DNA of 64,000 nucleotides from contig NZ_CP140151.1 in NCBI RefSeq assembly GCF_034479555.1, positions 1,178,001 through 1,242,000 on the forward strand, written 5' to 3'. Positions 8,828 to 19,929 of the stretch are shown here, in pieces (within the stretch, counting starts at the first letter, position 1; each line of letters starts with the position of its first letter). A program made the position numbers and the translations under genes. The notes under the pieces were generated by a model. That model was not told where the DNA came from. It did not search any database and was given only the letters and a program-made list of their open reading frames with translations. Source of the DNA: Chromohalobacter canadensis. Its GTDB lineage: Bacteria > Pseudomonadota > Gammaproteobacteria > Pseudomonadales > Halomonadaceae.

Positions 8828-10306
8828 TCATCGCCGCCACGGCAAACCACGCTCGGCGGCGGCGATGAACGCCTCAGCGCTGCGGCGCGGCGATGACGTG
8901 ATCAGGCTAATACCCACAAACAGCACGCACGCCACCGGCAACGCCCAGATGCCCGGTGGCCAGCCTAGTGGCTTGGCGCCGGTGATATACAGCGCCACGA
9001 CCCAGGCGCCACCGCCGAGGATGCTCGCCAGGGCGCCCGCCGCACTGCCGCCCCGCCAGAAGAAGGCGCCGATAAGCGCCGGTACGGTGACTACCAGGCC
9101 GGTCGAGGCGGCGACCGAGAGCACCGCGATCAGATCGAGGCGCAACTCGGCGAACGCCAGTGCCAACAACGCGATCAGCGGTAACACGGCCTTGCCGACC
9201 CACAGTTGGCGGCGTTCGTCGCTTCCTTGACGGGCCACCGCGTAAACGTCTCTCGATAGCATCGACGACAGCGTCAGCATGATCGAGTCGATGGTCGAGA
9301 CCGCCGCCGCCAGGATGCCGACCATCACCAGCACACCCAGTACCGGCGGCACGTGCGCGGAGGCCAGCAAGGTCGGCGTGGCAAGATCCGAGTTCTCCAG
9401 ATCGGGAAATGCGATCAGCGCCGAAAAGCCCCACAGCACCGAGACGGCGGTATATACCAGGCCGAAGCACAGAAAGCCCAGCAGCATGCGGCGCATGGCC
9501 TGGAGCGAGGCCGGCATGAAGAGTCGCTGGCTAACCTGGGGATTGGAAAGGCTGAAGAAGAACCATGGAATCGTCAGGCCGAGGAAGGTCGCCGGCGTGA
9601 ACAGGCCCGCGCCCGGCACGGTGAGTGCCTCGGGATGCTCATCGGCAAGCGTCGCGAACAGCGTCTCGAAACCACCCAACGAGGCCACCACCAGCAGCGC
9701 CACGGCCGTCGAGGCGACGATCATCAACAGCGCCTGCAGCGCATCGGTCCACATCACCGAGCGGATCCCGGCAATGAAGGTGAAGACCAGCGCCAGCACG
9801 GTGGCGACCGCCACGCCGGTGGTGAAGCCGATCGCACCGTCGGTCATGCCACTCAGTAGATACCCCACGCCCGCCAGTTGCACCGCCGCATAAGGGATCA
9901 AAAACAGGCTGCTGACCAGCGCCGTGGCGACGGCCACGCCACGATTCGCATAGCGGTGTCCCAGCATCTCGCTGGGGGTGACGAAGCCGAATGCCTTGCC
10001 CACCGCCCAGAAGCGCGGCCCGAATATCGCCACCAACGAGACCCCGGCGAAGTAGACGATTTCAAAGCCCAGCGCCCCGACCCCGCCAGCGTAGGTTAGC
10101 CCGGCGAGCCCCACCATCATGAACGCACTGTAGGTCGTCGCACTGTAGCTGAGCGCCGACACCAACCCGCCCATGCGCCGCCCGCCGAGGAAATAGTGTG
10201 CCATGTCGGTCGCCCCACCAGGACCACGCTCGCGTGAACGCCATGCCACGCCCAACGCGACGACGACATACACCAGCACCGACGTCCACACGAGCGTCGA
10301 CGACAT
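8828..10306 (-). CDS. Sodium:solute symporter (SSS family)
   Basis: A 492-residue permease with about 13 membrane helices. The family features GGR (residues about 40-44, in YFLGGRRMGG) and the helix-1 region SYSATTYSAF are clear. Late in the chain VSTIDSIMLTLSS is the conserved helix-8 Na+-site region. The substrate cannot be told; relatives carry proline, pantothenate, acetate or sugars. ATG at 10306 is preferred to GTG at 10312 because AAGGAG is then correctly spaced. The start lies two bases beyond the stop of a 59-residue membrane protein gene, so the two are translationally coupled. Confidence 0.9.
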   Translation of the reverse strand: MSSTLVWTSVLVYVVVALGVAWRSRERGPGGATDMAHYFLGGRRMGGLVSALSYSATTYSAFMMVGLAGLTYAGGVGALGFEIVYFAGVSLVAIFGPRFWAVGKAFGFVTPSEMLGHRYANRGVAVATALVSSLFLIPYAAVQLAGVGYLLSGMTDGAIGFTTGVAVATVLALVFTFIAGIRSVMWTDALQALLMIVASTAVALLVVASLGGFETLFATLADEHPEALTVPGAGLFTPATFLGLTIPWFFFSLSNPQVSQRLFMPASLQAMRRMLLGFLCFGLVYTAVSVLWGFSALIAFPDLENSDLATPTLLASAHVPPVLGVLVMVGILAAAVSTIDSIMLTLSSMLSRDVYAVARQGSDERRQLWVGKAVLPLIALLALAFAELRLDLIAVLSVAASTGLVVTVPALIGAFFWRGGSAAGALASILGGGAWVVALYITGAKPLGWPPGIWALPVACVLFVGISLITSSPRRSAEAFIAAAERGLPWRR

Positions 10307-10308
10307 CC

Positions 10309-10488
10309 TCACTTCTCCTTGAAATCGGCGGTAACGAGCAGGTTGAGACCGATCACGGCGAGACCGATCAGTCCCCAGAAGAGCATACTGCCGTACCAGG
10401 CCTGAACATCACGCAGCAGTGTATAGGGGACAATCACGGCCGCCACCACCAGCACGCCGAGCAATCCAAAACCGACGCGTCGGGACAT
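10309..10488 (-). CDS. Small two-helix membrane protein preceding the SSS symporter
   Basis: A 59-codon gene found by translating the minus strand. It has GAGGTG seven bases before its ATG. The product has two hydrophobic helices (about 7-25 and 34-53), with PYTLLRDVQAWYG between them and a charged end DFKEK. Its stop codon is two bases from the symporter ATG, an arrangement like the small DUF3311 or DUF997-type proteins that precede SSS permeases in other bacteria. I could not confirm membership of either family. It may be a subunit or an assembly partner of the symporter, which is inference. Confidence 0.7.
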   Translation of the reverse strand: MSRRVGFGLLGVLVVAAVIVPYTLLRDVQAWYGSMLFWGLIGLAVIGLNLLVTADFKEK

Positions 10489-10544
10489 GGGGCACCTCGC
10501 ATGAGGGTTGAATGTGGAAAAGCCGATCCCGTCGACAGTACGGC

Positions 10545-10916
10545 TCAGCCGAGGAATTTCTGCCAGGCCAGCAGGATCCAGGTCAGGCCTGCCATGATCA
10601 GCGAGATCATCACCGCCGCCGACCCGATATCCTTGGCCCGTCCGGACAGCTCGTGATGCTCGGGACCGATGCGATCAACGACGGTTTCCACCGCGCTATT
10701 AAGCAACTCGACGATCAGCACCAGCGCACAACTGCCCACCAGCAGCAGCCATTCCACCGGCGTGGCGCCGATCCACCACGCCAGGGGCAGGAGTATCACG
10801 CAGATGCCCACCTCCTGGCGAAACGCCGCTTCGTTGCGAAACGCGGCACGCAGTCCCTTGAGCGAGTAACACGTGGAACTGGTCAAGTGGCGCAAGCCGG
10901 TCTGGTGGGATTTCAT
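10545..10916 (-). CDS. dgkA: Diacylglycerol kinase, DgkA type
   Basis: This small inner-membrane kinase (123 residues, three helices) recycles diacylglycerol, released when membrane-derived glucans are made, to phosphatidic acid. The family block ELLNSAVE at about 69-76 and the following HELSGRAKDIGSAAV contain the catalytic Glu and Asn residues. The N-terminal amphipathic segment NEAAFRQE is also typical. GAGGA precedes the ATG. The 59-residue membrane protein and symporter genes follow on the same strand after 56 bases, so read-through is possible, but no functional link is evident. Confidence 0.93.
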   Translation of the reverse strand: MKSHQTGLRHLTSSTCYSLKGLRAAFRNEAAFRQEVGICVILLPLAWWIGATPVEWLLLVGSCALVLIVELLNSAVETVVDRIGPEHHELSGRAKDIGSAAVMISLIMAGLTWILLAWQKFLG

Positions 10917-11144
10917 CGCGCTCGATCCTCAACTAAGGGGGTCTCACTGGCCGATCACGCAACGGCCAGAAGGGCAACGCACATGTCGATCCGAGATAGT
11001 AACAAAGTGGCGCCCCTGGGAAATGCCACTCGAATGACGGACGGTATCCCGCCAAGGTCGCGTTGTCGACACACGCGGCTCAACGCTAGGCTAGTAATCC
11101 CGCGCTCGTCGCAGCGCCCTCACCCAAATTCGCAGGAGTCTTCC

Positions 11145-12122
11145 ATGCCCCGTGCACTCATGCTCCATGACGACGCTCCCCGCGCCCGCCTCGAAACACT
11201 CGATGAAAGCCAATTGCCGGAGCGCGCGGTACGCGTCGCGATCGACTATTCGGACCTCAACTACAAGGACGCCATGGCGGTCACCGGCCATGGCAAGATC
11301 GTGCGCGAGTATCCGTTGGTGCCGGGGATCGATTTCGCCGGCACGGTGACAGATTCCACGGATGCACGCTTCGCCGCCGATGACCGCGTGATCCTCACCG
11401 GCTGGGGCGTCGGCGAGCGTCATTGGGGCGGTTTCGCCGAAGCAATGCGCGTCGATGCCGACTGGCTGGTGCCCTGCCCGCAACCGCTCAGCACTCGGCA
11501 GGCAATGCTCTTCGGTACCGCCGGACTCACCGCCATGCTTAGTGTGATGCGACTGAAAGAAGCCGGCCTCGGGCCCGGCGATGGACCGGTCGTGGTTACC
11601 GGCGCCAGCGGCGGCGTGGGCAGTTGGGCGGTGTCGATCCTCGCCCATGAAGGTTTCGAGGTTCACGCCATCACCGGTAAGCCCGAGCAGAACGCCTGGC
11701 TCGAAGCGCTTGGTGCCCACGCCATTCTGTCCCGCGCCAACTTCGAATCACGCGGCCGGCCGTTGGAATCGACGCAGTGGGCAGGCGCTGTGGATACCGT
11801 CGGCGGCCAGATCCTGGCCAACCTCCTGGCGCAAATGAACTACGCGGGCAAGGTCGCCGCCGTGGGGCTGGCGGGCGACGCCGCGCTGCCGACCACGGTG
11901 ATGCCATTCATCCTGCGCGGTGTATCGCTGCTCGGCGTGGACAGCGTGTATATCCCCTTCGACCGGCGCCGCGCGGCATGGCAACGCATCGCCGCCCTGC
12001 CCAATGCATTGCTTTCGCACATGCATGTCGAGGAGGTGGGCCTCGACGACGTGCCCGACCGGGCTCACGCCATGCTCGAGGGCCGCACCCACGGGCGCGT
12101 GCTCATCGATCCACGACGCTAG
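11145..12122 (+). CDS. acuI: NADPH-dependent acryloyl-CoA reductase / YhdH-family quinone oxidoreductase
   Basis: A 325-residue zinc-independent medium-chain dehydrogenase. The N-terminal GroES-like half includes DYSDLNYKDAMAVTG (34-48), and the NADPH fold has VTGASGGVGS at 151-160. This subfamily (AcuI/YhdH) reduces acryloyl-CoA to propionyl-CoA and protects cells that break down dimethylsulfoniopropionate or otherwise produce acrylate. No DMSP genes are nearby, so a general detoxifying role is as likely. The ATG at 11145 has AGGAG eight bases upstream. Longer in-frame starts would overlap the dgkA gene. Confidence 0.85.
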   Translation: MPRALMLHDDAPRARLETLDESQLPERAVRVAIDYSDLNYKDAMAVTGHGKIVREYPLVPGIDFAGTVTDSTDARFAADDRVILTGWGVGERHWGGFAEAMRVDADWLVPCPQPLSTRQAMLFGTAGLTAMLSVMRLKEAGLGPGDGPVVVTGASGGVGSWAVSILAHEGFEVHAITGKPEQNAWLEALGAHAILSRANFESRGRPLESTQWAGAVDTVGGQILANLLAQMNYAGKVAAVGLAGDAALPTTVMPFILRGVSLLGVDSVYIPFDRRRAAWQRIAALPNALLSHMHVEEVGLDDVPDRAHAMLEGRTHGRVLIDPRR

Positions 12123-12135
12123 CGGATGTGGGCTC

Positions 12136-13614
12136 TCAGTGGGCCTCGATCATATTCGTCAAGTCCGCCGCTACCAGGGGCAGTACTTGTCGCCAAGCGA
12201 GATACGGCGTTTGCGAGGTGCCGTTGACCAGCACTGCGAAGCTGCCCCAACGCCCGGTTTGGGTGCGGAAATAGCCGGCCACCGCACGCACCGTGACCGG
12301 CTCGTTGAGCGTACCGGTCTTGAGCATGACGCTCTGCTGGAAGGTGTCGCTGCCTCGGCGAATGAAATGCATGGGCCCGTTGGTCGGCAGTTGCAGGCCG
12401 GCCACGAAGGTCGGAAACAGCGCCGAGTGCTGATACATCGCTGCCAGCAAGGCATTGAGATCGCGGGCCGAGACACGGTTCTCGGGAGTCAGGCCACTGC
12501 CGCTGGCGAGCGTCGGCACGCCGTGGCCCGGCAGCTCTTGGGCGAATCGCATCAGGGCATCACCGGCGTCCTTTAGCTCGGCGCGCGGCTTGGCGACGAG
12601 ATCCAGCGCCAGGGTATCGGCCATGAAGTTATTGGAATAATTGAGCATGCGCAGCAGCAATTCCTGCAACGGCTTGCCATCCACCGCCGCCAAGCGCTTG
12701 GCGGTGGTCGGCGGCGGTGTCGTGCTGGTTGCGTAGCCCTTGACCTCGACCCCTGCCTGCTCGAGCAACGCCATCAAGGTCTTGGCAGTCTGTTCGGCGG
12801 GATCGGAACTGCCGCGATAGATTTCGCGCGAGAAGCTATCGCGCGCGATCTGCCCACTGACACGCAAGGTGTCGCCGCGCTCGCTGCTGATGCGCTCGGC
12901 ATTCAGGCGCGTGTCTCCGCCATGCGCCACGGTCTTGACCTGATTATCGAGGCGTATGAGAGGGGCCACCGTCGCGCAATCGCTGATGGAGGCTGCGTCG
13001 CCCACAGCTGCGCCGGGCTTGACCCGATTGCACCAACTGCCGTAATTCACCGCCGCCGATGACAATGAGGCGCTATAGGCATTGTCGGAGCGCGTGCGCG
13101 CCTTGCAGCGGTCGGTGGTCACGCAGGTTACTGGACCAAAGCGCCATTGGCTGACCACCAATTGGCCATCGACGGCACGCACGCCGCGTTCACGCAAGCG
13201 TTGCACCAGGCGCCATAGGTTTTCGCTGGTCAGGGCGGGGTCGCCGCCGCCATCGAGCACCAGATCGCCATGCAGCACGCCCTGGGCATCGACATCGCCG
13301 GTGGCCATCAACTGCGTGGTGAAACGATGCTGCGGCCCCCAGCGGTCGAGGCTCGCGGCGGCGGTATAGAGCTTGGTCACCGAGGCCGGCGAAAGCCGCC
13401 GCGTAGGATCGAGCGCACCCAGGCTTTCACCGCTACCCAACAACTGCGCCTGAGCGCCGATCACGAAGCCTTTATCTGCCAACGAGGATAGGTTGTCGAA
13501 ACCCTCGGCCTGCGCGGCTAGCGGCAAGCCCATCAAGACCAGAAGCGAAAGCACACGACGCCCGACACGCTGCGAGGAGCGCAAGCGTCGGCATTGGAAC
13601 AGCCTACTCAGCAT
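12136..13614 (-). CDS. dacB: D-alanyl-D-alanine carboxypeptidase/endopeptidase, PBP4 type (S13)
   Basis: A 492-residue periplasmic penicillin-binding protein that trims and cuts peptidoglycan cross-links. After an R-rich N terminus, a hydrophobic signal segment (about 20-35) ends in AAQA. The three active-site motifs are visible: S78-V-T-K81, SNN within NYSNNF, and KTG within LKTGTL. The region between the first two contains the large S13 insert. The ATG at 13614 has AAGGA about eight bases upstream; a GTG-type start nine codons earlier is less likely. It converges with acuI, only 13 bases apart. Confidence 0.93.
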   Translation of the reverse strand: MLSRLFQCRRLRSSQRVGRRVLSLLVLMGLPLAAQAEGFDNLSSLADKGFVIGAQAQLLGSGESLGALDPTRRLSPASVTKLYTAAASLDRWGPQHRFTTQLMATGDVDAQGVLHGDLVLDGGGDPALTSENLWRLVQRLRERGVRAVDGQLVVSQWRFGPVTCVTTDRCKARTRSDNAYSASLSSAAVNYGSWCNRVKPGAAVGDAASISDCATVAPLIRLDNQVKTVAHGGDTRLNAERISSERGDTLRVSGQIARDSFSREIYRGSSDPAEQTAKTLMALLEQAGVEVKGYATSTTPPPTTAKRLAAVDGKPLQELLLRMLNYSNNFMADTLALDLVAKPRAELKDAGDALMRFAQELPGHGVPTLASGSGLTPENRVSARDLNALLAAMYQHSALFPTFVAGLQLPTNGPMHFIRRGSDTFQQSVMLKTGTLNEPVTVRAVAGYFRTQTGRWGSFAVLVNGTSQTPYLAWRQVLPLVAADLTNMIEAH

Positions 13615-13727
13615 GAGTTTTTTCCTTCCCTGGACGAACATACATCGTCCGCCAGGCTAGCAGGGCTCCTCGTCGAGTGCGATAGCGACGCACGCACGCA
13701 CGAGCATAGGCACTTTTCGGATAGCGC

Positions 13728-14057
13728 CTAATGCGAGGACATACGCGAAAACACCTGGATGATGGCAACCCCGGCGATGATCATTCCCAGACCGAGAATC
13801 GCGGGTAAATCGGGTTTCTCGCCATATACCACCACCCCAATCAGTGTGACCAGCACGATGCCAAGCCCGGCCCAGAACGCATAGGCGATACCCACCGGCA
13901 AATCGCGAAGCGCCAGCGTGAGCATATAAAACGCCAAGGCGTAGCCCACGACCACGGTCACGCTCGGCCACAAGCGAGTGAACTCCTGGGACGCCTTGAG
14001 TGCGCTGGTGGCCACGACCTCGGCGATGATCGCGAGGGCCAAAAATACATACACCAT
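13728..14057 (-). CDS. Small multidrug resistance (SMR) family transporter, EmrE-like
   Basis: A 109-residue protein with four membrane helices. The essential membrane glutamate is present in helix 1 (AIIAEVVATSALKAS, E13). The helix-3 to helix-4 signature GIAYAFWAGLGIVLV is the EmrE form, not the guanidinium-exporter (SugE/Gdx) form. It should exchange cationic compounds for protons. AGGAG lies seven bases before the ATG, and the gene follows the TrmB-like methyltransferase by 34 bases. That gap is too short for a guanidine riboswitch. Confidence 0.88.
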   Translation of the reverse strand: MVYVFLALAIIAEVVATSALKASQEFTRLWPSVTVVVGYALAFYMLTLALRDLPVGIAYAFWAGLGIVLVTLIGVVVYGEKPDLPAILGLGMIIAGVAIIQVFSRMSSH

Positions 14058-14091
14058 ATTCGGTCTCCTGAAAGCCCGTGTTGTCTTGTCG

Positions 14092-14775
14092 CTACGTGGG
14101 CAACAACGCAGGGCGGTGCGCCAGCGTCGCCGTCAGTCGCCATAGTGGTTGGCCGCTGGCGTGATATTTGTGTTCGAAAGGCGTGAGATATTCGCCCGAC
14201 GGCTCGCAGGGTTCGAGACACGGCTCGCACCCCGTGGCTTGCGCCAACGCCAGGGCCAATTCCTCGAGATAGAGCCGCCAGTTGGAGCGCGCTTCCAGTT
14301 CGCCGCCGAGTCCCGCCAGGGCCGGAAAAACCGGGTGGCCGTGCCAGCGCATCTTGAGGTGTGACGCTTTGGGGTACGGATTGGGATAGAGCAGATAATG
14401 ACGTGCCGGCTGCCACCCCTCTTGTAACGCCAAACGCCAGAAATCCACCAGATCGGCACGCACCAGCAGGGCGTTGTCGGGCAGTTCGCCGTGCTCACGG
14501 GAAAGACGATCGGCGCTACGGTCGATGCCGATCACCGCATGACCGGGAAAACGCGCAGCCAGACGCCGGGTGGAGACCCCTACGCCACAGCCCGCATCGA
14601 GAATCAACGGTTTATCCTGCTCATGCAACCATGTCCGCGCCGCGCCGAACGCTATCCGCGTGTGCGATGCCAACGGCTTTCGCCAGGGGTGCGTCAACGC
14701 CCGCGACACACGCCGCGAAAGATCCTCATGCGGCGCGGTCTGCTGGGTAACGATGGCGCGGGAATTGGCATGCAT
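14092..14775 (-). CDS. TrmB-like SAM-dependent methyltransferase
   Basis: A 227-residue Rossmann methyltransferase. The SAM loop DAGCGVGVSTRR is at about 60-71, and the acidic end of strand 2 is GIDRSADRL. The later motifs LYPNPYPKASH and TPFEHKYHASGQPLW mirror the FPDPWPK and TxFE...G motifs of tRNA (guanine-N7) methyltransferase TrmB, but several positions differ (Asn for Asp in PDPW, Tyr for Trp). It is therefore a diverged TrmB relative; whether it methylates tRNA at all is unclear. It is co-directional with, and directly upstream of, the SMR exporter. Confidence 0.75.
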   Translation of the reverse strand: MHANSRAIVTQQTAPHEDLSRRVSRALTHPWRKPLASHTRIAFGAARTWLHEQDKPLILDAGCGVGVSTRRLAARFPGHAVIGIDRSADRLSREHGELPDNALLVRADLVDFWRLALQEGWQPARHYLLYPNPYPKASHLKMRWHGHPVFPALAGLGGELEARSNWRLYLEELALALAQATGCEPCLEPCEPSGEYLTPFEHKYHASGQPLWRLTATLAHRPALLPT

Positions 14776-14906
14776 GAGCGACCCTGTGAACGACTGAACG
14801 AAAATGCCATTCTAGCAGACTGCCGGGCTTGACCGAGCGTCACGGCATCGCCCCGTAAAGGGGATCGCATTTGGTGTCGTTTCCACTTTATCGGACAGTG
14901 TTCGCA

Positions 14907-14935
14907 TGACGCCACTCGCACCCGGGTGCTATCAT
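14907..14935 (+). promoter_or_regulatory. Possible sigma-70 promoter for fabY
   Basis: TGACGC and TATCAT are separated by 17 bases in the 293-base gap between the divergent TrmB-like gene and fabY. The -35 match is weak. The transcript would have a leader of about 130 bases. Confidence 0.3.
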
Positions 14936-15068
14936 TCCCAGGCTCATTAAGATGCCACGCGCCCTATCTATATCCTATATCGTACGGGAGGGCGCGACAT
15001 ATCCGGCCGACGCGTGCCGGCCACGAATCATGACGCATCGTCATCCACAGCATTACGAGGAACGCGGC

Positions 15069-17817
<2,749 letters not shown>

Positions 17818-17941
17818 GCGCGGCCATTCACGATACAAAGCGTCGACGGCCCGCGAGGGCAGTCTCCGCACCCCTCCGTTCTTGTCATGTCTCGCGGGCG
17901 GCTCGCCAGGCGTAAACGTCCAACGCAAACGATGGAATCTC

Positions 17942-19288
17942 GTGTCCACTTCACGCTCCCCGACACGCATCTGGCCGCTTGCCTGGCCGATCATTCTTTC
18001 CAATATCACCGTGCCATTGCTGGGACTGGTGGATACCGCCGTGGTGGGGCACCTGCCGGATTCGCGCTACATGGCCGCCGTGACCCTTGGCGCGACACTG
18101 TTCAGCTTTCTCTACTGGGGATTCGGCTTCCTGCGCATGGGCACCACCGGCCTCACCTCCCAGGCCATGGGACGCGAGGACGACAGCGACATACGCAACC
18201 TGCTGGGGCAATCGTTGTTGCTGGCGCTGGGCATCGGCGTGATGTTGATCCTGCTCGCCGAACCGCTCATCAGCTTTGGCCTCTACCTGCTCGACGGCAG
18301 CGAGGCCGCCATGTCACTGGCGGCGAGCTATGCCCATATTCGCATCCTCTCGGCCCCGGCGGTGATGGCCAATTACGCGATTTTAGGCTGGTTCCTCGGC
18401 CAGCAGAATTCGCGTGTCACGCTGGCGATCATGGTTCTGACCAATAGCGTCAACATCGTGCTCGACCTGCTGTTCGTGGTCGGCCTGGGCATGACCAGCG
18501 ACGGCGTCGCCTGGGCCACGGTGATCGCCGATTATACGGCGTTGGCCGCCGGCCTGTGGCTGGTGGCACGTCAATTGAAGCTGCTTAAGGGGCGCTTCCT
18601 GCGCCAGCGACTGCTGCGCCTTGCCGCCTACTCAGAGCTGTTCCAGGTCAACCGGCACCTGTTCGTGCGCACGCTGGGGCTGCTGTTCGCCATGGCCTTC
18701 TTCACCGCCCAAGGCGCCAGTCAGGGCGATACGGTACTCGCCGCCAACGCCGTGCTGATGCAGTTCATCATGATCACGTCCTACGCGTTGGACGGCTTCG
18801 CTCACGCCGCCGAGGCCTTGACCGGCCGCGCCGTGGGGCGTCGTGACTGGTCGCTGTTCGGGGCCTCGGTGCGCGCCGCGGCGCGCTTCTCACTGATGAC
18901 CGCCGGCGTCGCCATGGCGGCGTTTTTCTTCGGCGGCGACTACCTGATCGCCCTGCTCACCGACCTCCCGGACGTGCGCGCCACGGCGGGCGAGTATCTG
19001 CCCTGGATGATCGTCATGCCGGCCATCGCGGTGTGGAGCTACCTTCTCGATGGCGTCTTCATCGGTGCCACCGCGACCCGCGAAATGCGCGATACCATCC
19101 TGCTGGCACTCGCCGTCTACCTGCCGGTGTGGTGGTTCACGCAACCGCTGGGCAATCATGGCCTGTGGCTCGCCTTCACGGCCTTCACCCTGGTGCGCTC
19201 GGCAAGTCTCGCCGCCGTCTATCTGCACTACCGGCGCACGCGTTGGACTGTACCTCAGGACTCTTACCACGCGGACAATCACGCATGA
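17942..19288 (+). CDS. dinF: MATE-family efflux transporter, DinF-like
   Basis: A 448-residue inner-membrane exporter with 12 predicted helices in two halves. The start of helix 1, WPIILSNITVPLLGLVDTAVVG, and the following LRMGTTGLTSQ are those of the DinF branch, which uses Na+ or H+ to expel drugs or toxic metabolites. I choose the GTG at 17942 because the protein then begins ten residues before helix 1. A TTG at 17882 would give 20 unconserved residues. The ribosome site is poor for both, so the start is uncertain. No LexA box is evident upstream. Confidence 0.85.
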   Translation: MSTSRSPTRIWPLAWPIILSNITVPLLGLVDTAVVGHLPDSRYMAAVTLGATLFSFLYWGFGFLRMGTTGLTSQAMGREDDSDIRNLLGQSLLLALGIGVMLILLAEPLISFGLYLLDGSEAAMSLAASYAHIRILSAPAVMANYAILGWFLGQQNSRVTLAIMVLTNSVNIVLDLLFVVGLGMTSDGVAWATVIADYTALAAGLWLVARQLKLLKGRFLRQRLLRLAAYSELFQVNRHLFVRTLGLLFAMAFFTAQGASQGDTVLAANAVLMQFIMITSYALDGFAHAAEALTGRAVGRRDWSLFGASVRAAARFSLMTAGVAMAAFFFGGDYLIALLTDLPDVRATAGEYLPWMIVMPAIAVWSYLLDGVFIGATATREMRDTILLALAVYLPVWWFTQPLGNHGLWLAFTAFTLVRSASLAAVYLHYRRTRWTVPQDSYHADNHA

Positions 19289-19334
19289 AACGTGGTACAC
19301 ATTTGCCAGTCACGTCTCAATCAATGGAGCCCGC

Positions 19335-19847
19335 ATGACCGACGACCTCCCCCGCCAGCACGAACTCACCATGACGGTGTTGATGACGCCCGACATGGCC
19401 AACTTCAGCGGCAAGGTACATGGCGGCGCGATTCTCAAGAAGCTCGACGAAGTCGCCTATGCCTGCGCGAGCCGTTATTCCGGTTCCTATGTCGTCACGC
19501 TGTCGGTGGACCAGGTACGGTTCAAACAACCAATTCTCGTGGGTGAGCTGGTCACCTTTCTGGCGTCGGTCAACTATGTGGGGCGCTCATCGATGGAGAT
19601 CGGCATCAAGATCATCGCCGAGTCGATCCAGGACCGCGTCATCCGCCACACCAACAGCTGCTATCTGACCATGGTCGCGATGGACAGCGATGGTAACCCC
19701 AACCCCGTGCCACAACTGCAGCTCGACACGCCCTTGCAGAAGCTGCGCTACGAGAAAGCCAAGTTACGCAAGCAAATGCGCAAGCAAGAGGAGCAGGAGG
19801 AACAGCGTGCCCAGGCGCATCTCAACGAGACCCGCGAGGCGCCCTGA
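19335..19847 (+). CDS. Acyl-CoA thioesterase, YciA-like hot-dog fold
   Basis: A 170-residue hot-dog enzyme that hydrolyses acyl-CoA. The family region FSGKVHGGAILKKLDEVA (about 24-41) carries the catalytic Asp and the HGG turn. VDQVRFKQPI and MEIGIKIIAES are the following strands. The C-terminal 35 residues are a highly charged helix (KAKLRKQMRKQEEQEEQ) beyond the fold. The ATG at 19335 has GGAG eight bases upstream. Substrate length cannot be judged. It lies 46 bases after dinF. Confidence 0.85.
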   Translation: MTDDLPRQHELTMTVLMTPDMANFSGKVHGGAILKKLDEVAYACASRYSGSYVVTLSVDQVRFKQPILVGELVTFLASVNYVGRSSMEIGIKIIAESIQDRVIRHTNSCYLTMVAMDSDGNPNPVPQLQLDTPLQKLRYEKAKLRKQMRKQEEQEEQRAQAHLNETREAP

Positions 19848-19929
19848 CGCGACGCCGTGAAACTGATAGCGTGACAACGTGCAGGACGCCCGCCGCCGCC
19901 TTGGCGCGGCGCCGCCGACGGAGAACTTG

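Noticed and set aside
11036..11144. In-frame N-terminal extension of acuI
   Set aside because: Codons before 11145 have no similarity to the family, and a good ribosome site lies directly before the ATG at 11145.
14058..14091. Guanidine riboswitch before the SMR exporter
   Set aside because: The gap is only 34 bases, and the exporter has EmrE-type rather than guanidinium-exporter signatures.
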